A stretch of DNA of 64,000 nucleotides. Source: Chthonomonas sp. UBA6659 (GTDB lineage Bacteria; Armatimonadota; Fimbriimonadia; Fimbriimonadales; Fimbriimonadaceae). The DNA lies in assembly GCA_002455425.1 (NCBI GenBank), contig DKKT01000091.1:1-64000 (forward strand), in the 5' to 3' direction. The position numbers were made by a program, and so were the translations under genes. Under the pieces are notes generated by a model. That model was not told where the DNA came from. It searched no databases and worked only from the letters and a program-made list of their open reading frames with translations. Below are positions 8,417 through 16,324 of this stretch, one piece after another; the stretch's first letter is position 1; every line of letters begins with the position of its first letter.

Positions 8417-8605
8417 GTGATTGCCGGAGCCGCCGAAAAACGGCCCGGTCTCGTCGTGGAAGTCTGATTGGCGAACAGGAAGTCGTGATCAAGTTGCTGC
8501 GCTGCTGTGGGGATGTACGAGGAGTGAGCGGGCGACGATTCTGGGTGACGACAACGTGACGCTGATCCTCGATGTCAATGCGCTCGTCGCAGGTGGGACC
8601 ATAAG
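8417..8605 (+). pseudogene. Remnant of a CheA C-terminal (CheW-like) domain, two frameshifts
   Basis: Three short reading-frame pieces read in order as the end of a chemotaxis histidine kinase. From 8417 the frame gives AEKRPGLVVE, from 8461 LIGEQEVVIKLL...VRGVSG, and from 8532 ATILGDDNVTLILDVNALV. CheA proteins end with exactly this succession (a regulator-binding strand, the GQQEVVIKPL strand, then SGATILGDGxVxLILD). Each junction is explained by one missing base, near 8460 and 8531. No kinase or Hpt domain is upstream, so this is a fragment. The 8043-8416 stretch before it contains an 81-codon open frame from 8087, but I see no recognisable gene there. It sits next to an HDOD gene and fliD, which fits a former motility locus. 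Confidence 0.75.
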
Positions 8606-8608
8606 TTC

Positions 8609-9481
8609 ATGTCATTAGCGCCGAAACTCCTCCAATCCAAGCCCTACATCGAGAAGGCCCTTAAGGACCTTCCCACCCTGCCCGCCGTGGTCACTCGATT
8701 ACTCGAAATGACCAGTAACGAGACCGTGACGACGGCCGAACTCGAGCAGTTGATCGGTGCCGACCAGGGCATCGCAACCAAACTGCTGCGGGTCGTGAAC
8801 TCGTCCTATTTCGGCTTGCCGCGCCAGGTCTCGAGCATCGGCCAGGCGGTCGTGATTCTGGGATTCCAGCAGGTGCGGAACCTGGTGCTTAGCGTCGGTG
8901 CGATGAGCGTGTTCAGCGCTCGAACGCCGCGAGCCCGCGAAATGCAACGCTACTGCTGGGAACATGCGTTCGGAGCCGCCTCGTGTGCGCGGCTGATCGC
9001 GGAGTCGAAACGGCTCGATCCGAAGGACCAGGAGACCGTTTTCCTCGGGGGCTTGCTTCACGACGTCGGACGGCTCTTCCTGCTCTCCACGCTGACCACG
9101 ATGTATTACCAGGTGCACGAGAAGGCCAAGAGTGGTGAGATCCCGCTCGCCCAACTCGAAGCGGAGACGTTCGGAATCGACCATGCCCAGCTCGGCATGC
9201 AGTTGGCAGTCGCCTGGAACTTCCCCGAGCAGCTCGCCTTGCTGATCGGGCGTCATGAAGGCCCGTTCGGGGGCGAAGCGGTGCCGATGCTGTACTGCGT
9301 TCATGCGGCGGATCGGGTCGCCAGCGCGGTGCTCTACAACCCGGAGGAGCCGCCGGCCAACAGCACCATCGATCCCGAAGTCCTCGCCTGGATGGGTTTC
9401 AACGAAGAGCGTCAAGTCTGGCTCCACGAGGAGACCGTGGTCAGCGTCGAAAAGGTCTCGGAGTTCATTGGACTCCTGTAG
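8609..9481 (+). CDS. HDOD-domain signalling protein
   Basis: 290 residues. The HDOD domain, a degenerate HD hydrolase fold used in signal transduction, fills most of the protein: LPTLPAVVTRLLEMTSN at the start, IGADQGIATKLLRVVNSSYFGLPRQVSSIGQAVVILGFQQVRNLV as the hallmark block, and the HD-like GGLLHDVGRLFLL. There is no membrane segment and no output domain. HDOD proteins of this kind are common among chemotaxis and c-di-GMP regulators. The neighbourhood (a CheA remnant before, fliD 9 bases after) suggests a motility role. The spacing to fliD implies one transcription unit. Confidence 0.88.
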   Translation: MSLAPKLLQSKPYIEKALKDLPTLPAVVTRLLEMTSNETVTTAELEQLIGADQGIATKLLRVVNSSYFGLPRQVSSIGQAVVILGFQQVRNLVLSVGAMSVFSARTPRAREMQRYCWEHAFGAASCARLIAESKRLDPKDQETVFLGGLLHDVGRLFLLSTLTTMYYQVHEKAKSGEIPLAQLEAETFGIDHAQLGMQLAVAWNFPEQLALLIGRHEGPFGGEAVPMLYCVHAADRVASAVLYNPEEPPANSTIDPEVLAWMGFNEERQVWLHEETVVSVEKVSEFIGLL

Positions 9482-9490
9482 GAAAGTGCG

Positions 9491-11740
9491 ATGAGTATCG
9501 GAAGCAACCTCGCCGGCATCTCGTTCTCCGGAATCGGCAGTGGCATCGACACCGAGTCGATCATCTCGCGCCTGATGCAGCTCGAGGCGCTTCCGATCCG
9601 ACGCCTCCAGCAACAACAGGCCCAGATCACCCAGCAGCTAGGCGTGTTCGGGGCGTTCCGAGGGCGGGTCAGCGCACTCTCCTCGGCGGCAAACTCGCTC
9701 AACTCGGCGAGCGCGTACAACCCGAGCAAGGCGAGTTCGTCCGCTACCGACGTCGCCACCATCACCGCGTCGAGTGGCGCGGTGGCCGGTATCTACGATC
9801 TCAAGGTCTATCAGCTCGCCCAATCGGAGAAGGTCAGCTCGACGGCCCAATCTGGGGTCGGATCCGCGCTGAACATGACCGGGACCTTCAGCGTCAACGG
9901 CAAGTCGATTTCGGTCGTCGCCGGCGATACCCTGACGACGATCGCGCAAAAGGTCAACAGTGCGGGAGCCGGCATCACCGCGAGCATCATCGACGGGGGT
10001 ACCGACCGGGGCTACCTCACCTTTGCCGCGAACGATCTCGGAGCCAAAAACGTGATCCGGATGTCCGATACCAGCGGAAGCGTTCTCGGCTCGTTGGGTC
10101 TTTCGAGCACGTCGCTGAGGACACCCATCTCGGGTGGTGCGGCGAGCTATGGGTTGTCTTCATCCACCGCGAAGTTCAAAGACGTCCTTAGTTTCGGGGA
10201 CTTCACGCCGATGAACGTGACGATCAACGGCGCTCCCATCGCCGTCACCGCCGACGACACCCTGGAGACGCTCAAGACCAAGATCGATGGAGCCGGCCTC
10301 GATGTCACCGCCACCATCGTTACGGTGACTCAGAACGGCGAGCAGGTCAAGCGGCTCGAAGTGACCGGCGCGACGACGAACTTCGGCACCGAGGGTGACT
10401 TCTGGCTTCGTCTCGGTGTTCTCAAGCGCAGCAACGAACTGGTCGCGGCCCAGGACGCGAAGTTCCAAATCGACGGTGTCGCGATGTCTTCGTCGTCGAA
10501 TACGGTGACCACCGTCATTCCGAACGTCACCGTGAATCTTCTCAAGGCGAATGGAACGACGCCCGAGCGCTCGACCCTCTCAATCTCGCGCGATACCGAG
10601 CAAACCAAGAAGACCATCAAGACGTTCGTGGAAGCCTACAACGCGATGGCCGACTTCCTCGAACAGAACAGCGGCTTCGACAAGGCCACGTTCGAAGCCG
10701 GCCCCCTCTTCGGCAATTCGATCGTCGACCAGGTCGAGTCGACGTTCGACGGTCTGCTGTTCGGCAACGTGGCCGGCGTCGGTGGCGCGTTCGCCAACCT
10801 CACCCAACTCGGGATCGGAGTCGACGAAAAGGGAAAGCTCACCGTCGATGACACCCTGCTCGACCAGGCCATCGCCGGCGACCCCGACAGTGTGGGAGCG
10901 CTGATGCGCTCCATCGGCACGACGACGTCGAATGACCTCGTCTTCGTGTCTGCGGACGCCAAGACCCTCGCCTCGCCTTTGGCAGGCTACGACGTGGTCA
11001 TCACCCAGCTCGCCACTAAGGGTGTTTTCACGGCCTCGACCGAGCAGACGCTGAGCACCACCGGTGGGGAAGTCCTCACCTTCAGTGGTTCCCTGATCGG
11101 AAGCACGAGCTACCAACTGTCGATCGGTGCCGGGCTGAGCCAGAGTCAAGTCCGTGACCTGATCAACAACGACAGCAAGCTCAAAGACCTCGTGAGCGCC
11201 GAAATCGTCAGTGGCAAGCTCGAAGTCAAGAGCAAGCGGTTCGGCGTCAATGGCGGTTTCGACGTGGTGTCGAATCTCGACGCCGCGTCCAATAACTCAG
11301 GCATCGGCAAGGACGCGAACAAGGGTACGTACGTCGCAGGAGTCGATATCGCAGGGACGATCAACGGGGAAGCCGCGACCGGCAACGGCCAGTTCCTGAC
11401 GGCCAAGAGTTCGGGCACGAACAAGAACGCCGACGGCCTCCAACTTCAATACACCGGCAACAGCCTCGGGTCTGTCGGGCAAGTCAAGTTCGTCAAGGGC
11501 GTTGCCGCCAAGGCGATCGAGAGCGCATCGATCTTCCTCGACACCGTCGGCGGCATCTTCACGGCGAACGATCAAGCTCTCCAGGCGCAGTTCGACGACC
11601 TCAGCGCGAACATCGACACGCTCCAGTTGAGGTTGGAGGCCAAGCAGCAGGAACTGAAGCAGAAGTTCGCGATCATGGACCGCACGATTTCGCAGCTCCA
11701 GGCCCAGCAGTCGCGTCTTGGGGCGATCCTGCGCAGCTAG
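9491..11740 (+). CDS. fliD: Flagellar hook-associated protein 2, filament cap (FliD)
   Basis: 749 residues, longer than the ~470 of enteric FliD. The N-terminal block ISFSGIGSGIDTESIISRLMQLEALPIRRLQQQ is the FliD_N signature. The C-terminal part (about 300-749) contains the FliD_C pattern, including KTFVEAYNAMADFLEQ and GIGVDEKGKLTVDD, and ends in a coiled coil QFDDLSANIDTLQLRLEAKQQEL with SQLQAQQSRLGAIL. The cap helps flagellin subunits fold into the growing filament. The extra length is an insertion in the variable outer domain (roughly residues 470-640). AGGAAAG before the ATG is the ribosome site. No fliS or fliC follows. The gene ends in a convergent 3-base overlap with the next gene. 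Confidence 0.92.
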   Translation: MSIGSNLAGISFSGIGSGIDTESIISRLMQLEALPIRRLQQQQAQITQQLGVFGAFRGRVSALSSAANSLNSASAYNPSKASSSATDVATITASSGAVAGIYDLKVYQLAQSEKVSSTAQSGVGSALNMTGTFSVNGKSISVVAGDTLTTIAQKVNSAGAGITASIIDGGTDRGYLTFAANDLGAKNVIRMSDTSGSVLGSLGLSSTSLRTPISGGAASYGLSSSTAKFKDVLSFGDFTPMNVTINGAPIAVTADDTLETLKTKIDGAGLDVTATIVTVTQNGEQVKRLEVTGATTNFGTEGDFWLRLGVLKRSNELVAAQDAKFQIDGVAMSSSSNTVTTVIPNVTVNLLKANGTTPERSTLSISRDTEQTKKTIKTFVEAYNAMADFLEQNSGFDKATFEAGPLFGNSIVDQVESTFDGLLFGNVAGVGGAFANLTQLGIGVDEKGKLTVDDTLLDQAIAGDPDSVGALMRSIGTTTSNDLVFVSADAKTLASPLAGYDVVITQLATKGVFTASTEQTLSTTGGEVLTFSGSLIGSTSYQLSIGAGLSQSQVRDLINNDSKLKDLVSAEIVSGKLEVKSKRFGVNGGFDVVSNLDAASNNSGIGKDANKGTYVAGVDIAGTINGEAATGNGQFLTAKSSGTNKNADGLQLQYTGNSLGSVGQVKFVKGVAAKAIESASIFLDTVGGIFTANDQALQAQFDDLSANIDTLQLRLEAKQQELKQKFAIMDRTISQLQAQQSRLGAILRS

Positions 11741-12180
11741 AGCTTCAAGTCGACGATTCCGCTGACGCCGACTCCCTCGACCCGCTTAAGCCCGGCGGTG
11801 ACGTCCTTTGACGACACCGGGACGAGCGCGCGAATGCGAATCTCCTTGCCGAAGAGGTCCATCTCCGGCTGAGCTACGGCTTCGACCAAGGCGACCTTGT
11901 CCTTCGGGCCGGTGACTTGGGCGGCACCGACCGCGCTGCTCTTGCCGATGCCGATGCTGAGAATCGGCACGACCTTGGTGGTCGCCACGGCCGTGTCCTT
12001 GTGCTTGGTCAACCCGTTGATCGCGGAGTTGATTTGGGGGCCGAACTGCTTCACCGCGGCACCCACTCCGAGCACTTTCAACACTTCCCGGACCTGACCG
12101 GAAGCGCCCATAGTCATCCCCAGCGCGAGCACTGCGATCATCGCAAATCCCATCGCCCAACGCACTCTCGATCCACTCAT
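11737..12180 (-). CDS. Secreted hypothetical protein, 147 aa
   Basis: I do not recognise the family. The N-terminus is a clear Sec signal peptide, a basic start, then a GFAMIAVLALGMTMGASG core with cleavage expected near residue 28. The mature part is about 118 residues, mostly small and Val/Lys-rich, with no cysteine. AAGGAG lies 6-7 bases before the ATG. It is convergent with fliD, overlapping its stop codon, and divergent from the aldolase gene, so it appears to be a single-gene unit. Envelope location is the only thing I infer. Confidence 0.7.
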   Translation of the reverse strand: MSGSRVRWAMGFAMIAVLALGMTMGASGQVREVLKVLGVGAAVKQFGPQINSAINGLTKHKDTAVATTKVVPILSIGIGKSSAVGAAQVTGPKDKVALVEAVAQPEMDLFGKEIRIRALVPVSSKDVTAGLKRVEGVGVSGIVDLKL

Positions 12181-12234
12181 TCTTCACTCCTTTCGGGCCC
12201 GTTGCCCGTCTATGGATGCCGACGCAGAAACGGG

Positions 12235-12240
12235 CACAAT
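12235..12240 (+). promoter_or_regulatory. Candidate leaderless -10 box (CACAAT)
   Basis: CACAAT stands exactly 6 bases before the ATG at 12247, and no Shine-Dalgarno sequence is present. The same geometry recurs at many gene starts in the window. No good -35 is visible. Confidence 0.4.
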
Positions 12241-12246
12241 GGTTGC

Positions 12247-13137
12247 ATGCACTGGCACGGCGTTTTCCCCGCGATCACCACTCCGTTTCACGACGATCTC
12301 AGCGTCGATCATCAGTTTCTCGCCCACCACGTTCGGTGGCTGATCGAGCGGGGTAGCCGGGGCATCGTGCCGCTCGGTTCGCTCGGCGAGGGCAATACGC
12401 TTCGCTTCGTCGAGAAGGAGGCCATCCTCCAGACCTGCGTCGAGGCAGCCGGCGAGATCCCGGTCGTCGCCGGCGTCTCCGCGCTCTCAACCTACGAGGC
12501 GGTCGAACTTGCCCAGACCGCCGAGCGAGTGGGATGTCAAGGGCTGATGATCCTCCCGCCCTATGTCTACCGAGGCGACTGGCGCGAAAATCGGGAGCAT
12601 TTCTTGGCCATCGGACGGGCGACCGGTCTCTCGTGCATGCTCTACAACAACCCGATCGCGTACGGGGTCGATGTGTCGCCGGAACAGATCGCCGAGCTCG
12701 CGTCACTTCTGCCGAACCTCGATGCGGTCAAGGAGTCGAGCACCGACGTTCGGCGCATCACCGCAATCCGAGCCTTGATCGGCGATCGCTTGAAGATCTT
12801 CGTCGGGGTCGATGACTTGATCGTCGAGGGTATCGCCGCCGGCGCGACGGGGTGGATCGCCGGTCTTGTGAACGCGATGCCCGAGGAATCGGTGCGGGTC
12901 TTCGACCTCGCCCTTGCCGGACGCCACGACGAAGCGGCTGCGCTCTACCGGTGGTTCCTACCGCTGCTCCGCCTCGACGTCGTGCCGAAGTTCGTGCAGT
13001 TGATCAAGCTGTGCCAGCAGGAGGCGGGCATCGGGCGTGAGACCGTCCGTCCGCCGCGGCTGGCGCTGGAAGGCCCGGAGCGTTCCTCCGCCCTCGCCGT
13101 GATCCATGACGGCCTCCGCACGCGCCCGAGTTCGTAG
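12247..13137 (+). CDS. Dihydrodipicolinate synthase/N-acetylneuraminate lyase family aldolase
   Basis: 296 residues forming a class I aldolase barrel. The Schiff-base lysine is in DAVKESSTD and the partner tyrosine in CMLYNNPIAYG. The substrate loop reads GSLGEG where true DapA enzymes have GTTGE, and the C-terminal helix region LYRWFLPLLRLDVVPKFVQLIK resembles deaminases or lyases that act on hydroxyproline-type intermediates. I therefore give only the family and do not call it dapA. The start at 12247 is chosen because the upstream frame runs through the divergent gene. The CACAAT box 6 bases before it suggests a leaderless message. It converges with the propeller gene across a hairpin. Confidence 0.85.
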   Translation: MHWHGVFPAITTPFHDDLSVDHQFLAHHVRWLIERGSRGIVPLGSLGEGNTLRFVEKEAILQTCVEAAGEIPVVAGVSALSTYEAVELAQTAERVGCQGLMILPPYVYRGDWRENREHFLAIGRATGLSCMLYNNPIAYGVDVSPEQIAELASLLPNLDAVKESSTDVRRITAIRALIGDRLKIFVGVDDLIVEGIAAGATGWIAGLVNAMPEESVRVFDLALAGRHDEAAALYRWFLPLLRLDVVPKFVQLIKLCQQEAGIGRETVRPPRLALEGPERSSALAVIHDGLRTRPSS

Positions 13138-13141
13138 GTTT

Positions 13142-13177
13142 CCTCTCCCCTCCGGCGATGGCGCGGGAGGGGAGGGG
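13142..13177. terminator. GC-rich hairpin between convergent genes
   Basis: Arms CCTCTCCCCTCC (13142-13153) and GGAGGGGAGGGG (13166-13177) pair with one mismatch around a 12-base loop. It lies 4 bases after the aldolase stop and 10 bases after the leftward propeller stop, so it may serve both. There is no T-tract. The arms resemble the palindromic repeats at the left edge. Confidence 0.5.
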
Positions 13178-13187
13178 TGATGCTCGA

Positions 13188-16100
13188 CTAGTTGTCGCCG
13201 ATCTGGCCGAAGAACTGGACCAGGATGTCGAAGTCGTCGGAGTCCGTGCCGTTGACGCCGTCGAAGTCGCCGCCAGGTCCCGGGCCGCCGAAGTTCGCCA
13301 CGAGGATATCCAGGTCGTCCGAGTCGACGACGTTGTCGCCGTTGGCGTCCGCGTTTTTCAGAGCGAAGACCAGGCCGGAAACACCGATCGGATTCAGGTT
13401 CACATTCGTGATCCGCTGGCGAAGCCACGTCGGGCCTCGCATGGCCACGTCGTAGAGTCCGGTCAGGGGCACGTTCAGAGCGAAGCCCTTAGGGCCGCCG
13501 CCTCCGATCGCGATCGTCGTCGAGTACGCGAGCGTCGACGTACCCGGGTTGAAGAACTGGACGGTGACCGTCTTCGGCGCCGCCGGCGGAATGTACCCGC
13601 GAAGCTCGACCGTGCCGGTGACGCTTTGGAGGTTCGTGAGGTTGAGGCTCCACATCCCGCGACCGTAGGTCGCGGCCATGAGTTTGCCGGTGCCCGGGAC
13701 CGTTTTGACGTCATTGACCTGGGTGTTGGGCAGGCCAAGCGGCGCCGTGGCGTTGTACCAGGTCCCGCCGAAGTCACCGCTGGCGAAGACCCCGACGTCG
13801 GTCGCCACGAACCAGATCGCAGCCGGGTTGGTGATATCTCGGGCAAGACTGTTGGCGGGGACATCGGGCAGCCCCGTGAGTCCGGTACCGCTTCGATTGC
13901 TCCAGACGCGAGTCCCGGCGGTCGTATCGGCGCAGCGATACACATGGCCGGTGCCGGTGCCGCTGACGGTCACGACGATGTCGTTCTTGTTCGACGGGTT
14001 GACGCTGATCGAGGTGATCGTGCGGGTGGGCAGGCCCGGAGAGCCGGTCGTGATCTGGGTCCACGTCGTTCCGCCGTTCGAGGTCATCCAGACTTGGCCG
14101 TCGGAGGCACCGGTGTAGATCCGCTGTCCGTCGCCGGGGGCAACGGCGATCGCCCTGAGGTTTCCGCTCCCTGAGAGCAGTTGCGAACCAAGCCGAGCGG
14201 TCCAGCCGGTCGCACTCGTCCATCGCCAGAGGTAATTGGTGCCGGCGTACAGGACCGACTGATTATTCGGGTCGAGGACGAACGGGGCGATGAACGCGAC
14301 GCTATCCGTACCGACCGAGGGAGCGATGCCGGAAGAACTTACCCAGCTATTTGTGGTGCGGTACAGATACAGAAACTGGGCTTCGGCGTACTGAATCGCA
14401 GGATTGGTGGCGTCGATGGCGCAGAAGCCCCCATCACCGCCGCCGACGTTGTCCCAAGTCGCGAGGTTGCCGTTGGCGAACGGGGTCGCGTTGTCCTGGG
14501 TGCCCCCGAGCATGATGTTCGGGTTCGTCGGGTGGTGGGCGGAGCGATAGAACTGGGTCACGCCGAGATTGGCACTCAGATAGTTGTACGACCAGGTGTT
14601 CGTACCGGGCGCGTACGTGAAGCGGAAGATCCCGCCGTCGCCCCCGAAGAGCGCCTGATTCGGATTGGTGGGATGGATGGCGATACAGTGCTGGTCGTTG
14701 TGAAGGATCGAGGTGCCGACGTAGGTCGGGCCGCCGACCGATTGCCACGACGCGCCGCCATTGACGGACTGGACGACATCGATCAGCCCGACGTAGACGA
14801 CGTCGTTGGCGCCGTTGGTCGAGGTATCCATGAAGAAGTCGTAGCTACCCTGCGACCAGTTGTAGTTCGCACCGAGCGACGAATTGCCGTTGATGAACCC
14901 GGCGGAGACGTCGCTCCACGTCGAGCCGAGATTGGTGCTCTTGTAGATCTTTCGGGCACTGGGGGCAAGCAGATAAACGGTGTTCGCGTTCACCTTCGAG
15001 GCGGCGATGCACATCCCACTTTGACTCCCGGTGACGGGGGACGTGATCGAGGTCCAGGTGGCGCCGCTATCCTGAGATCGAAAGACCTTCCCTCCGGCGC
15101 TGTCCCCTCCGATCGCATAGATCGTGCGGGGCGAACCCACGCCGACGGAAAGGTCGCTCCATGACGCGACCGTCGAGATGGCGACACTCCAGGTCGCGCC
15201 GCCGTCGGTCGAGCGAAAGACCTGACCGTTCCCGGCGACCCCTCTGCCTTGGGTCACGAGGACGATATTCGGGTTGGTCGGGTCGATGAGGATCTTGTTG
15301 ATCGCCCGGGAGCCGAGTTGGGCTCGTCCCTGGTTGACCCACGTCGCGCCGCCGTCGGTGCTCTTCATGACACCCATGCAGTAGGGCCGGCTGCCGGGGT
15401 AGTCGCCGGTGCCGACGTAAAGAATGTTCGGATTGGTCGGATGGACCGCGATCGAGCTGGCGGCAGTGACCTCCCAACTGTCGCTGAGCGGCGACCAGGT
15501 AGCGCCGTTATCGGTGGTTTTCCAGACTCCGCCCTGGGCTCCGACGACGTAGAACGTGGTCGGCGTGATCGGGTCGTAGGCGACGCCGTTGATTCGCCCG
15601 TTGAGCGGGGGCAGCCCGTAGTAGATGCGGTAAGGGGTGTCGAGATTGCGCGGCCCCAGATACTGCCAGGTGCCGCTGACGCCCTGGGGTCCGGGTTCGG
15701 CGCCTTGCCAGGCCGACATCGAGTCTCGATGAGTACCGGCATCGTTCCACTTCTTCCAATCGGGCTTGGCGAAGGGGAAGGCGCGCTCCTCGACGAAGTA
15801 GAGGTAAGCCTCGAGGTAGTCGAGTCCAGGGTATTCGCGTGCGGTCCCTTCTTCTCTCGACTCTCCGATGCGCCGCGTCAATTCCTCGTAGGTCTCGTAC
15901 TTGGCCTTGTAGCGCGCGATCTGGCGCTTCAGCACCGTGACCTCTTTGATATCGAGGAGGTTGGTCGCGAGCACAGGGGCCACGGCCGTCACGCTCGCGA
16001 CGGACGCGTGCTTCTTGAGTTTCGCAACGGCTCGCTTGCCGCCAACGAGCTCGACACGGAAGAGGCCGTTTTTCTCGCGGCCGAGAACCCTCCCGCTTTT

Positions 16101-16226
16101 CCCGACGACCCGCGCGACCCGAGCTTGGGTCTCCTGAGCTCCTTTGAGATCGACGATGACATCGACGGTTTCGGCTTGGGACAACGCGACCAGTCCAAAG
16201 ACGATTCCAAGTAACACCGAACGCAT
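13188..16226 (-). CDS. Secreted BNR/VPS10-like beta-propeller with dockerin-like C-terminus (paralogue B)
   Basis: 1,012 residues. A signal peptide (MRSVLLGIVFGLVALSQA) follows the ATG at 16226, which has GGAGGAAG upstream. Residues ~20-110 look like a small alpha/beta domain, perhaps a protease-propeptide-like fold. From ~190 to ~880 there are many BNR/Asp-box repeats of the S/T-x-D-x-G-x-T-W type, for example KTTDNGATW, KSTDGGATW and RSTDGGATW, predicting a sortilin-like ten- or two-times-seven-bladed propeller. Next comes a carboxypeptidase-regulatory-like beta domain, then two Asp-rich loops DANGDNVVDSDDLDILVANF and DFDGVNGTDSDDFDILVQFF, a dockerin-type calcium module. No catalytic residues are evident, so a binding or matrix role is likely. 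It is a tandem paralogue of the next gene. Confidence 0.85.
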   Translation of the reverse strand: MRSVLLGIVFGLVALSQAETVDVIVDLKGAQETQARVARVVGKSGRVLGREKNGLFRVELVGGKRAVAKLKKHASVASVTAVAPVLATNLLDIKEVTVLKRQIARYKAKYETYEELTRRIGESREEGTAREYPGLDYLEAYLYFVEERAFPFAKPDWKKWNDAGTHRDSMSAWQGAEPGPQGVSGTWQYLGPRNLDTPYRIYYGLPPLNGRINGVAYDPITPTTFYVVGAQGGVWKTTDNGATWSPLSDSWEVTAASSIAVHPTNPNILYVGTGDYPGSRPYCMGVMKSTDGGATWVNQGRAQLGSRAINKILIDPTNPNIVLVTQGRGVAGNGQVFRSTDGGATWSVAISTVASWSDLSVGVGSPRTIYAIGGDSAGGKVFRSQDSGATWTSITSPVTGSQSGMCIAASKVNANTVYLLAPSARKIYKSTNLGSTWSDVSAGFINGNSSLGANYNWSQGSYDFFMDTSTNGANDVVYVGLIDVVQSVNGGASWQSVGGPTYVGTSILHNDQHCIAIHPTNPNQALFGGDGGIFRFTYAPGTNTWSYNYLSANLGVTQFYRSAHHPTNPNIMLGGTQDNATPFANGNLATWDNVGGGDGGFCAIDATNPAIQYAEAQFLYLYRTTNSWVSSSGIAPSVGTDSVAFIAPFVLDPNNQSVLYAGTNYLWRWTSATGWTARLGSQLLSGSGNLRAIAVAPGDGQRIYTGASDGQVWMTSNGGTTWTQITTGSPGLPTRTITSISVNPSNKNDIVVTVSGTGTGHVYRCADTTAGTRVWSNRSGTGLTGLPDVPANSLARDITNPAAIWFVATDVGVFASGDFGGTWYNATAPLGLPNTQVNDVKTVPGTGKLMAATYGRGMWSLNLTNLQSVTGTVELRGYIPPAAPKTVTVQFFNPGTSTLAYSTTIAIGGGGPKGFALNVPLTGLYDVAMRGPTWLRQRITNVNLNPIGVSGLVFALKNADANGDNVVDSDDLDILVANFGGPGPGGDFDGVNGTDSDDFDILVQFFGQIGDN

Positions 16227-16324
16227 ACACTTCCTCCGGCGGCACAGTTTGCCGCTACGAAGGAAGGACTGCAAGTTCGGTGCCGTTGGTTCGATCCGGT
16301 GCCGCGCAAAAGCGTCAGGAAAAG

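Noticed and set aside
12241..13137. Calling the DHDPS-family gene dapA
   Set aside because: The GSLGEG loop and the C-terminal pattern differ from true DapA, so only the family is given.
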